This document shows positions 1 to 6,548 of a stretch of DNA of 6,813 nt, piece by piece. The position numbers were made by a program, and so were the translations under genes. Every line of letters starts with the position of its first letter. The first letter of the stretch is position 1. The notes under the pieces are model-generated. The model saw only the letters and a program-made list of their open reading frames with translations, made no database searches and was not told the DNA's origin. The stretch is from Microcaldota archaeon (lineage in GTDB: Archaea; Micrarchaeota; Micrarchaeia; Micrarchaeales; Micrarchaeaceae), in assembly GCA_030039935.1 (NCBI GenBank), contig JASHUQ010000013.1:1-6813 (forward strand), read 5' to 3'.

Positions 1-570
1 GGCAAGAACGACAAGGAATTCGAACAAATATTCAAGAAAATCGATAAGCTCAACGATTCTCTTGATGGAAAGTTCACGGTATTGAAAGGAGCAGAATGCG
101 ACATACTAAAAGACGGATCCCTTGATCTTAGCGCAAAAACGCTCAAGCAGATGGACTGCGTTGTCGGTGCAGTTCACATGAACACTAACATGGATGAAAG
201 GCAGATGACAAATAGGATTGTTAAAGCGCTTGACACAGGATTGGTTCATGTTCTTGCACACCCAACAGGGAGAATAGTAAACGCAAGGGAACCGTACAAG
301 GTCAATCTTGAAGAGGTTGCAGAGGCATGTGAAAGGAACAATGTTGCATTGGAGATAAATTCTAATTCAAGGCTGGATCTCAGCGACACAAATGTCATGC
401 TTGTTTCAAAATACAATGTAATGTTTGCTGTTAACACAGATTCTCATAGATCACACGAGTACTCCCTTATAAGATATGGTGTTGGAATAGCAAGAAGGGG
501 GTGGCTGACAAAAGACAGAGTTATCAATACATTGCCTTTAAATGCATTAATGAAAAAACTTTCTAGGTAG
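1..570 (+). CDS. polX: PolX-type DNA polymerase, C-terminal PHP domain (5' end outside window)
   Basis: The reading frame is open from base 1 to the TAG at 568-570, giving 189 visible residues with no true start; internal TTG and ATG codons are unlikely starts because conserved sequence continues upstream. The fragment matches the PHP (polymerase and histidinol phosphatase) domain that ends many bacterial and archaeal PolX proteins. Visible metal-site motifs, numbered from base 1, are GAECDI (E32), AVHMN (H59), AHPTGR (H87), the LEIN...RLDL segment (E118) and NTDSH (D147, H149). The tail RYGVGIARRGW followed by NTLP is the signature that separates PolX from stand-alone PHP proteins. In the family this domain provides Mn-dependent 3'-5' exonuclease/phosphatase activity beside a gap-filling polymerase used in base-excision repair. 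The polymerase half and the first HxH metal motif are off the window, so a stand-alone PHP phosphoesterase is not fully excluded. The next gene follows after 4 bases. Confidence 0.85.
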   Translation, partial: GKNDKEFEQIFKKIDKLNDSLDGKFTVLKGAECDILKDGSLDLSAKTLKQMDCVVGAVHMNTNMDERQMTNRIVKALDTGLVHVLAHPTGRIVNAREPYKVNLEEVAEACERNNVALEINSNSRLDLSDTNVMLVSKYNVMFAVNTDSHRSHEYSLIRYGVGIARRGWLTKDRVINTLPLNALMKKLSR

Positions 571-574
571 AAAT

Positions 575-1105
575 ATGACAATCGGATCAGACTACAAAGG
601 GCAATTCTTCAAGAACATAAGGGACATAATGTTCGGGATGAACGATGGGCTTGTGGAACTTCTTGGAGTTGCTGTGGGGCTTGCCGCTGCGCTCAGGACT
701 CCCATTATAGTGTTCATTGCTGGGTTCATTGTTGCTATATCTGGAACACTCTCAATGGCTGCTGGCGCATATCTGTCAACAGGCTATGAGATGGGAGTGG
801 ATGGAAAGAAAAGAAGATACGAATCTGCTACCGCCTCTGCATTCTATGTCGGGATATTCTATTTTATAGGGTCGCTTTTCCCGCTTGCGCCGTTCGCCCT
901 CGGGTTCCTAGGCTATACCGCAATAATACTTTCAATAGTATTCACCGCAATTGTTCTTATATTCACATCATCTTTCATTGCAAAGGCAAGCAACAAGAGC
1001 ATACCAAAAGCGATAGCAAAGACACTTCTAATATCCTTAGGTGTTGCTGCTGTGACAATTCTTCTAGGGGCATATGTGAGAAGCGCTTTCCACATAACAA
1101 TATAG
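575..1105 (+). CDS. VIT1/CCC1 (DUF125) family membrane transporter, short form
   Basis: A 176-residue hydrophobic protein starting at ATG 575, 4 bases after the polX stop, with a weak AGGT ribosome site at 565-568. The N-terminus carries the family hallmark FGMNDGLVELLG (residues 20-31, with D24), and helix 2 ends in GTLSMAAGAYLS (57-68, with M61). Both are signatures of VIT1/CCC1 proteins, which export or sequester Fe2+/Mn2+; the corresponding Asp and Met line the metal path in the plant VIT1 structure. I see five likely membrane helices: about 24-40, 44-68, 87-111, 114-136 and 146-172. Classical members have a cytoplasmic Glu-rich metal-binding domain between helices 2 and 3; here that linker is only about residues 69-86 and mostly polar/basic. 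It therefore resembles the shorter prokaryotic forms. Substrate (iron, manganese or other) cannot be told from sequence. It is probably co-transcribed with polX, though a functional link is not obvious. Confidence 0.85.
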   Translation: MTIGSDYKGQFFKNIRDIMFGMNDGLVELLGVAVGLAAALRTPIIVFIAGFIVAISGTLSMAAGAYLSTGYEMGVDGKKRRYESATASAFYVGIFYFIGSLFPLAPFALGFLGYTAIILSIVFTAIVLIFTSSFIAKASNKSIPKAIAKTLLISLGVAAVTILLGAYVRSAFHITI

Positions 1106-1127
1106 TTCGATAAAAGGCTAACATGAG

Positions 1128-1144
1128 AGAAAGCGATTTATAAA
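1128..1144 (+). promoter_or_regulatory. Archaeal BRE + TATA box (P1), upstream of hairpin
   Basis: The purine-rich stretch AGAAAGCGA (1128-1136) directly precedes TTTATAAA (1137-1144), the classical BRE/TATA layout for archaeal TFB/TBP. Counting about 25 bases from the TATA centre puts the start site near 1164-1167 (sequence GCAG), just 5' of the strong hairpin. No protein gene begins there, so this box either drives a short RNA or gives a long leader to the UPF0147 gene. Confidence 0.5.
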
Positions 1145-1205
1145 TGAAATTCTAATGCATATCGCAGGTGGAAAGGGGGTAGAGGCGTGGCTTGGCTATT
1201 AAGCC

Positions 1206-1213
1206 TATAAATA
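1206..1213 (+). promoter_or_regulatory. TATA-like box inside hairpin loop (P2)
   Basis: TATAAATA at 1206-1213 matches the archaeal TATA consensus and lies in the 3' part of the hairpin loop, flanked by the arms 1184-1190 and 1214-1220. If used, transcription would begin near 1234 and run into the UPF0147 gene. A symmetric element around a TATA box could be a repressor site. It may equally be a chance AT-rich stretch in an RNA gene; no strong BRE precedes it. Confidence 0.25.
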
Positions 1214-1242
1214 CCATGCCCTACCATGCAGAGATATATCTA

Positions 1243-1247
1243 TTTTT
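1243..1247 (+). terminator. T-run, possible terminator of the candidate RNA
   Basis: TTTTT at 1243-1247, within CTATTTTTATA, lies 18 bases after the hairpin. Archaeal RNA polymerase commonly stops at short T-runs without needing a hairpin. It would end a transcript started from the 1137-1144 TATA box at about 80 bases. Confidence 0.3.
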
Positions 1248-1284
1248 ATAAGTAAGGTTTCCAAAAGGCCAGATAAATCAGTTA

Positions 1285-1295
1285 GATATAAATAG
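1285..1295 (+). promoter_or_regulatory. TATA box for the UPF0147-DP1-DP2 operon (P3)
   Basis: GATATAAATAG at 1285-1295 is a good archaeal TATA element. A start about 25 bases downstream falls near 1313-1318, leaving a leader of roughly 20-25 bases that contains the Shine-Dalgarno before ATG 1339. It is the closest well-placed promoter to the operon, so it is the best candidate for its main promoter. Confidence 0.55.
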
Positions 1296-1328
1296 CTTAA
1301 TCGACAAAGCATTTTTACTAATTGTTCT

Positions 1329-1335
1329 AGGGGGT
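1329..1335 (+). promoter_or_regulatory. Ribosome binding site for UPF0147 gene
   Basis: AGGGGGT lies 3 bases before ATG 1339 and can pair with the archaeal 16S 3' end (CCUCC core) using one G-U pair. It is the strongest Shine-Dalgarno in the window and supports this ATG as the start. Confidence 0.6.
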
Positions 1336-1338
1336 TTA

Positions 1339-1605
1339 ATGGCGGATCAAAAACACATAGAAGAGATAATCTTGCAGATTACGGCAAGAATGGACATGCT
1401 TATAAATGATACAACAGTTCCAAAGAATGTGAGGACTGCTGTAAACGAGGCAAAGACAAAGCTCAACATGAAGGGTGATCATGTTGTAAGGATTTCTTCA
1501 GCAATATACCACATAGATGGAGTCAGCAATGACATAAACCTGCCGCCACAGGCAAGAACAGTGTTGTGGAACATACTCTCAATGCTGGAATCCATAAAGG
1601 AATAG
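1339..1605 (+). CDS. UPF0147 family protein
   Basis: An 88-residue soluble, mainly helical protein. It matches the archaeal UPF0147 family through the segments INDTTVPKNVR (22-32) and SNDINLPPQARTVLWNIL (63-80); full length is as usual for the family. Function is unknown. Within it the two signature segments look like copies of each other: N-D-x-x-V-P-x-x-V-R-T at 23-33 and N-D-x-x-L-P-x-x-A-R-T at 64-74, a 41-residue period. Two repeated helical hairpins would fit the small helical bundle described for family structures. The ATG is supported by a strong ribosome site at 1329-1335 and a TATA box at 1285-1295. Its TAG stop is 5 bases from the DP1 start, and DP2 follows DP1 without a gap, so it is the first gene of the PolD operon. 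That context suggests, but does not show, a role tied to replication or to expression of the polymerase. Confidence 0.9.
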   Translation: MADQKHIEEIILQITARMDMLINDTTVPKNVRTAVNEAKTKLNMKGDHVVRISSAIYHIDGVSNDINLPPQARTVLWNILSMLESIKE

Positions 1606-1610
1606 TCAGC

Positions 1611-3119
1611 ATGGCCGAAAATAATGCTCTGAAAGAGCTTTCCCAAACGCTTTCACAGGCAAGGATACTTCTGGCCGCTGATGTAAGGGAAGAGCTCATA
1701 AAAAACGTAGATCAGAATCTTCTTATCGCAAGGCTCATAGAGCTGCACAAGAACGACACTGACACGAGCATTGCGGACACGGCTCAGATAAGCGCAATTA
1801 TAGAGCAGATAAATTCTGAGAAGATGCCAAAGCCCGTAGAGGTCATACAAAGGAGCGAGTTCAGGTCAAAGGCATCAGAGGTTGACGCATATTACAGGAT
1901 AAGGAACAAGGAGCACGAAAGCGCGGAAGGAACCGTGAACGATTTTCTTAGTTATTTCAGAAACAGGATAGACAAGATAAAGAAGATAGTGGAAGAGAGA
2001 AGGGCAGTGCTAGGACTTTCACCAAGCATAGAGGCGATAAAATCGTATACAAGCGGAAGGGAGGTGGCAATAGTCGGAATGGTAACGAGCAAGATAACCA
2101 CAAAGAACAACAATCTAATGGTTGTTCTTGAAGATGAAACAGCAGACTTCAAGGTAATATTCATAAACGGGAATTCCCAGGAGCTAAAGGCATTGTTCGA
2201 GAGCGGAAGACATCTTATAAACGATGAAGTGGTTTGCATAAAGGGAAAGATATCAAACCAGTTTCTCATTGCAAAGGAGATTGTCTGGCCCGACATTCCG
2301 ATAAAGGAAAAGAAGAAGATAGACGATGACATTGCAATAGCTTTTATGTCAGACATACATGTGGGAAGCAAGCAGTTCATGGAAAGGAACTTTTCACAGA
2401 TGCTCAAATGGTTGAATGGTGATACAGATTCGAAGTCAACGGGCCTGGCAAAAAAGATAAAGTACGTAATAATGGCCGGAGATGTCGCAGATGGTGTAGG
2501 AATATACCCGGATCAGGAAAACGACCTTGCCATCCCAGACATATATCTTCAATACAGGATGCTCTTCAGCTTTATCCAGTCAATTCCTGATTACATACAC
2601 GTGTTTCTTATGCCAGGAAACCACGATGCTGTCCAAAGGGCTGAACCACAGCCCCCTCTCTCTGAAGAATTCATGAAGGATTTCAAAATGGACAATGTCC
2701 ACATTGTTTCAAACCCCGCAATGCTTAACATTCATGGACTCGACATACTCTCCTATCACGGAACATCCCTCGATTCTATAATAAGCGCAGTGCCAGAGGC
2801 GAGCTATGCATATCCGGAAAAGGCTATGGTTGAAGTGCTGAAGAGAAGGCATCTTTCTCCAATATACGGGGGAAATGTTGTTGTTCCGAGCAAGAACGAC
2901 CAGCTTGTGATAGATGAGGTTCCAGACATACTCCACATGGGGCACATACACAAGAATGGATTGGCAGAATACCATGGGGTAAGGATAGTTAACAGCGGAA
3001 CCTGGCAGGCAAGGACGAATTTCCAGATAAGGTCAGGGCATATACCTACGCCATGCATACTTCCAGTTTACGAGGCAAAAAGCGACAGCTTTGTTTCCGT
3101 GAGTTTTGAGAATGGTTGA
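1611..3119 (+). CDS. polB: DNA polymerase D (Pol II) small subunit DP1, proofreading exonuclease
   Basis: A 502-residue protein starting at ATG 1611, preceded by AAAGGA (1596-1601). A GTG at 1566 in the same frame would add 15 residues overlapping UPF0147, but has no clear ribosome site. DP1 is the Mre11-like 3'-5' exonuclease subunit that pairs with DP2 in the archaeal replicative polymerase. Order of parts: a helical N-terminal region (1-70), a charged linker (about 70-145), an OB fold (about 150-235, beginning REVAIVG) and a calcineurin-like phosphoesterase domain. All metal motifs are present: SDIHVGS (D248, H250), AGDVADG (D291), PGNHD (N337, H338, D339), SYHGT (H383) and MGHIHKNG (H445, H447). 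The C-terminal NSGTWQ and IPTPC segments also match the family. Nuclease activity is therefore expected, unlike the inactivated eukaryotic B-subunits. It is shorter than Pyrococcus DP1 (about 600 residues), mainly because of a smaller N-terminal region. The stop directly abuts the DP2 ATG, pointing to translational coupling. Confidence 0.95.
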   Translation: MAENNALKELSQTLSQARILLAADVREELIKNVDQNLLIARLIELHKNDTDTSIADTAQISAIIEQINSEKMPKPVEVIQRSEFRSKASEVDAYYRIRNKEHESAEGTVNDFLSYFRNRIDKIKKIVEERRAVLGLSPSIEAIKSYTSGREVAIVGMVTSKITTKNNNLMVVLEDETADFKVIFINGNSQELKALFESGRHLINDEVVCIKGKISNQFLIAKEIVWPDIPIKEKKKIDDDIAIAFMSDIHVGSKQFMERNFSQMLKWLNGDTDSKSTGLAKKIKYVIMAGDVADGVGIYPDQENDLAIPDIYLQYRMLFSFIQSIPDYIHVFLMPGNHDAVQRAEPQPPLSEEFMKDFKMDNVHIVSNPAMLNIHGLDILSYHGTSLDSIISAVPEASYAYPEKAMVEVLKRRHLSPIYGGNVVVPSKNDQLVIDEVPDILHMGHIHKNGLAEYHGVRIVNSGTWQARTNFQIRSGHIPTPCILPVYEAKSDSFVSVSFENG

Positions 3120-6100
3120 ATGGATTACAACGAGTACTTTGATGTTCTGGTAAAAGGTGCAGAGAAAGCATATGCGGTTGCAGAAGAGGCCCGTGCAAAA
3201 GGATTCGACCCTGAAACTCTCATAGAGATAAAACCAGCGCCAGACCTTCCGTCAAAAGTTGAGGGAATCATGGGGGTGCATGGAATTGCAGATATAATTA
3301 GAAGCAAGCAGGGGCTGAAGTCAAGGTACGAACTGGCGTTCGAGGTTGTAAAAGAGATATGCACAAACGAAAAGTTTGCCTCTACACAAAAAGAAAAGCT
3401 CACCCTTGCAGTAAGGGTTGGGCTGTCAATCCTAACAGAAGGAATACTGGTTGCGCCGACAGAGGGTTTGCAAAGCGTTGACATACACAAGAACCCAGAC
3501 GGATCAGACTACATATCTGTTGTATACGCCGGGCCGATAAGAGGCGCGGGAGGGACCAGCGCAGCACTTTCTGTTGTTCTTGCGGATTACGGGAGGAAGA
3601 TACTGGGAATAAGCCAGTACAAGCCGCAAAAGACAGAGGTAGAGAGATGCCTTGAGGAAATACAGCTATATCATGCAAGGGTCGCAAGGCTTCAATACCT
3701 TCCAAGCGAGACAGAGATGAGGGTAATACTCGAAAACTCTCCGGTGTGTGTTGATGGGGTTCCAACAGAAGATCTAGAAGTAAGCATACACAGAAACGTG
3801 AAAAGGCTCGATGCAAACGGCAAAGAGCAGATAATAACAAATAAGGTAAGAGGCGGGGTTGCGCTGGTGACATGTGAAGGAATAGCGCAAAAGGCGAAGA
3901 ATGTCCTGAAATATGCAAGGCTTGTTGGGCTCGACTGGAGCTGGCTCAACTCAATAATAAAGGTAGATAAAGCCACTTCGTATACAAATGTAAGAGATTT
4001 GAAGAAGGATGTAACATTCCTGCAAGAGCTTGTTGGAGGCCGACCAGTTATAGCATATCCAGACTATCCTGGGGGATTAAGGCTCAGATACGGGAGGTCA
4101 AGATTCACAGGAATAGCTGCAAAAGGGTTCAGCCCTGCAACAATGATAATACTTGATGAGTTCATCTCTGTTGGAACTCAGGTAAAGATAGAGAAACCAG
4201 GGAAGGGAAGCATTGCGATGCCTGTCGATACAATAGAAGGGCCTTTTGTAAAGCTGAAGAATGGGGAGGCACTCAGAATAAATTCTGCAGAGAAAGCAAG
4301 GGAGATAAAGAATGAGGTAGCAAAGATAATGAGCGTTGGGGACATACTTGTTACTATTGGGGACTTCAGGAAAGCAAACACTCCATTACTTCCATCAAGC
4401 TATGTGGAGGAATTCTGGTACGAGCAATTGAAAGGAAACGGCTACAAGGAAAAGATGCCGGAGATAAACGGCTTTGAAACCGCATACGGACTGTCAATGG
4501 ATTATCAAGTCCCAATACATCCAAAATATCTCTATGAATATCAGGATGTCAGCGTAATAGAAATACAAAACATAGCAAAGGCAATACTCAATTCAACAAT
4601 AAAGAAAAAAGGCGAAAGCGTATTCGACCTGGATGAACTGATAATACCAATAGAGCATGCAAAGATAGTAAGAGATGCTATAGAAAGGCTTTGCATACCA
4701 CATATGGACAAGGGTGAAATAACAATAACGGGGAGCTATGCGCAAGGCCTGGTTTCCTCCCTTGGATTCACAAAGAAAGGAAAATTGAAGATTGATCCAA
4801 TAGCAATAGAGGGAGAGGACACCATAGAAGCGCTAAACAAGGTCTCAGAGATAAAGATAATGCAAAGGTCAACGAGGATCGGAGGAAGAATAGGAAGGCC
4901 AGAGAAGGCAAAGGAGCGGTTGATGAAGCCAGCGCCTAACGGAATATTCCCGATTGGAGACTGGGGTGGCAAGGAAAGAAATCTCGCAAAGGCGTATTTC
5001 ACTGATAAGAAAAGGTTCGGGCCTCCTAAAATGGAGATAGAGATAACAAGGTTCAAGTGCGCGGCAAACGGAGAGAGCGTCAACTATCCATATTGCAGAG
5101 TTCATGGTTCAAGGGCAATCATAGAAAGAATATGTTCAAGCTGCGGAAGAAAAGTGCAGGAGCAAATCTGCTCGTTCTGCGGAGGCAAATCTGTTGGCAG
5201 TGAGATACGTGGCATAGACATTGCAAAGGAGGTTGACAGCGCGCTTGAGAATATAGGGGTAACCGCAATTCCAAAGACCGTAAAAGGAGTAAAGGGACTA
5301 ATGAACAGGGACAAGGTTGCAGAGCCTTTAGAAAAAGGGATACTCAGAAGCCTTCATGGAATATATGTTTTCAAGGATGGAACATGCAGGTTCGATGCAA
5401 CAGACGCGCCGATAACGCATTTCTATCCAAAAGAGGTCTCTACTACTGTTGAAGAACTCAGGAAATTAGGATACGACAAGGACTATCATGGAAACGTTTT
5501 GGAAAGGGATGACCAACTAGTAGAGCTTAGGCACCAAGACGTGATACTCAACAGAAGAGGGGCAGATTACCTTCTTAAAGTTGCAAAATTTGTTGATGAC
5601 CTATTGTCAAGGTATTACGGCCTTGACCCGTTCTACAATGCGCAAAGCACAGAGGACCTGAAGGGAGAATATGTTATAACATTATCACCACATACATCTG
5701 CAGGTGTTCTTAACAGAGTAATCGGATTCACTGATGCAAATGTTGGGCTCGCCCATCCATATACTATTCAAGCAAGGAGAAGGAACTGCGATGGCGATGA
5801 AGATACAACAATGCTGCTCCTTGATGCATTGCTCAACTTTTCAAAGAAGTATCTTCCAACAATAATCGGAGGAACTATGGACGCGCCTCTCATCCTTACA
5901 GAAAAAGTCGCACCGGAAGATGTAGACGACGAAATAAGAGAGATGGAAGTCGCAGATGCAATAAATCTTGATTTCTACAACAAGACTTTGGAGAGGAGGC
6001 CTCCTGCAGATTCTGCTATTGAATGCGTAAATGATAGGCTCAACAAGGACAGCAAGTACAGCAACCTTGGCTTTACCCATTTGAGCACAATAAACTCGCT

Positions 6101-6548
6101 TCCTGATTCGCCTAAAAGGAGCATATACACAAAGCTGAACACGATGAGCGAGAAGATAGAGTTGCAGTTCATGCTAATGGACAGGCTTTACACAATAGAC
6201 AAAAGGGATACGGCAAGAAGGCTCATATCAAGCCATTTCATTCCAGATCTTATGGGCAACCTTCACTCTTTTTCAAAGCAGGGGTTCAGGTGTGTAAACT
6301 GCAATGCGAGGTACAGGAGAGTTCCAATAGTTGGAAAGTGCACAAGATGCCAGGGAAAGATAGTTCTTACAATATCAAAAGGGGGAATAGAAAAGTATCT
6401 AGGAATGGCGATAAACCTTGCTGATAGGTATGAGCTGGAACCGTACATGAAGCAAAGGCTCTATCTGATAAAGGACGAGATAGAAAATGTGTTCGGAGGT
6501 GTTGGGGCAGACACAACGAAGCAGTTCAACCTATCGAAGTTCATGTAG
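3120..6548 (+). CDS. polC: DNA polymerase D (Pol II) large subunit DP2, catalytic
   Basis: A 1142-residue catalytic subunit of the archaeal replicative polymerase PolD, close to the length of intein-free homologues. The start ATG 3120 follows the DP1 TGA with no base between (TGA-ATG); there is no good ribosome site, so translation likely depends on coupling to DP1. The N-terminal MDYNEYF and GIADIIR segments match the family start. GPIRGAGGTSAA lies at 138-149. The double-psi beta-barrel core includes GGLRLRYGR and, at the catalytic centre, NCDGDEDT, with D891 and D893 as the expected metal-binding pair; D895 follows. Zinc sites: C647, C659, H662 with C672/C675/C684/C687, and a C-terminal C1058/C1061/C1074/C1077 module just before the conserved KYLGMAINLADRYEL region that contacts DP1. 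The last residues, QFNLSKFM (Q1135, L1138, F1141), form a PIP box for binding the PCNA clamp. No intein interrupts the catalytic motif. The 3' end overlaps a convergent gene by 8 bases. Confidence 0.97.
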   Translation: MDYNEYFDVLVKGAEKAYAVAEEARAKGFDPETLIEIKPAPDLPSKVEGIMGVHGIADIIRSKQGLKSRYELAFEVVKEICTNEKFASTQKEKLTLAVRVGLSILTEGILVAPTEGLQSVDIHKNPDGSDYISVVYAGPIRGAGGTSAALSVVLADYGRKILGISQYKPQKTEVERCLEEIQLYHARVARLQYLPSETEMRVILENSPVCVDGVPTEDLEVSIHRNVKRLDANGKEQIITNKVRGGVALVTCEGIAQKAKNVLKYARLVGLDWSWLNSIIKVDKATSYTNVRDLKKDVTFLQELVGGRPVIAYPDYPGGLRLRYGRSRFTGIAAKGFSPATMIILDEFISVGTQVKIEKPGKGSIAMPVDTIEGPFVKLKNGEALRINSAEKAREIKNEVAKIMSVGDILVTIGDFRKANTPLLPSSYVEEFWYEQLKGNGYKEKMPEINGFETAYGLSMDYQVPIHPKYLYEYQDVSVIEIQNIAKAILNSTIKKKGESVFDLDELIIPIEHAKIVRDAIERLCIPHMDKGEITITGSYAQGLVSSLGFTKKGKLKIDPIAIEGEDTIEALNKVSEIKIMQRSTRIGGRIGRPEKAKERLMKPAPNGIFPIGDWGGKERNLAKAYFTDKKRFGPPKMEIEITRFKCAANGESVNYPYCRVHGSRAIIERICSSCGRKVQEQICSFCGGKSVGSEIRGIDIAKEVDSALENIGVTAIPKTVKGVKGLMNRDKVAEPLEKGILRSLHGIYVFKDGTCRFDATDAPITHFYPKEVSTTVEELRKLGYDKDYHGNVLERDDQLVELRHQDVILNRRGADYLLKVAKFVDDLLSRYYGLDPFYNAQSTEDLKGEYVITLSPHTSAGVLNRVIGFTDANVGLAHPYTIQARRRNCDGDEDTTMLLLDALLNFSKKYLPTIIGGTMDAPLILTEKVAPEDVDDEIREMEVADAINLDFYNKTLERRPPADSAIECVNDRLNKDSKYSNLGFTHLSTINSLPDSPKRSIYTKLNTMSEKIELQFMLMDRLYTIDKRDTARRLISSHFIPDLMGNLHSFSKQGFRCVNCNARYRRVPIVGKCTRCQGKIVLTISKGGIEKYLGMAINLADRYELEPYMKQRLYLIKDEIENVFGGVGADTTKQFNLSKFM

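Larger units (their letters stand above)
1164..1248 (+). ncRNA. Candidate small structured RNA (hairpin + T-run)
   Basis: In the gap between two genes lies a near-perfect long hairpin. GGTAG (1178-1182) pairs with CTACC (1221-1225); A1183 is bulged; GGCGTGG (1184-1190) pairs with CCATGCC (1214-1220) with one G-U pair (1187/1217). Inside the loop, GGCT (1194-1197) pairs with AGCC (1202-1205) around an ATTA tetraloop. A further pair of arms, TGCAT (1156-1160) and ATGCA (1226-1230), could close the structure if transcription starts upstream. A good BRE/TATA lies at the right distance upstream, and a T-run (TTTTT, 1243-1247), the usual archaeal termination signal, follows. I do not recognise a known class: there are no convincing C/D or H/ACA boxes, no tRNA T-arm, and it is too short for RNase P or SRP RNA. 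It could instead be a leader/attenuator or an operator-like inverted repeat around the TATA-like box in its loop. Ends are estimates. Confidence 0.4.

Noticed and set aside
1164..1248. tRNA, H/ACA or C/D guide RNA as the identity of the hairpin
   Set aside because: There is no T-arm GGTTCRA or acceptor closure, no RTGATGA/CTGA box pair, and no two-sided pseudouridylation pocket with a 3' ACA at the required distance.
1123..1251. Very short frames in the gap, for example an ATG at 1123 (6 codons) and one at 1216 (11 codons)
   Set aside because: They are too short, lack ribosome sites, and the hairpin arms explain the sequence better.
1566..1610. GTG at 1566 as an alternative start for DP1, giving a 39-base overlap with UPF0147
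   Set aside because: No ribosome site precedes it, the extra 15 residues lie in sequence that codes for the conserved UPF0147 C-terminus in another frame, and ATG 1611 has AAAGGA at good spacing.
1952..2407. 151-codon open frame on the minus strand inside DP1
   Set aside because: It is antisense to the conserved OB fold and first nuclease motif; the hydrophobic Phe/Ser/Ile-rich translation is typical of a shadow frame.
3400..3918. 172-codon open frame on the minus strand inside DP2
   Set aside because: It lies wholly opposite a highly conserved coding region, its translation is Leu/Ser/Pro/Arg-rich without a recognisable domain, and its existence follows from the codon bias of the DP2 strand.
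4040..4090. AYPDYPGG before RLRYGR in DP2, where I recall a His-Pro in other homologues
   Set aside because: The comparison is from memory only and the surrounding motifs are intact, so I do not claim a missing functional residue.
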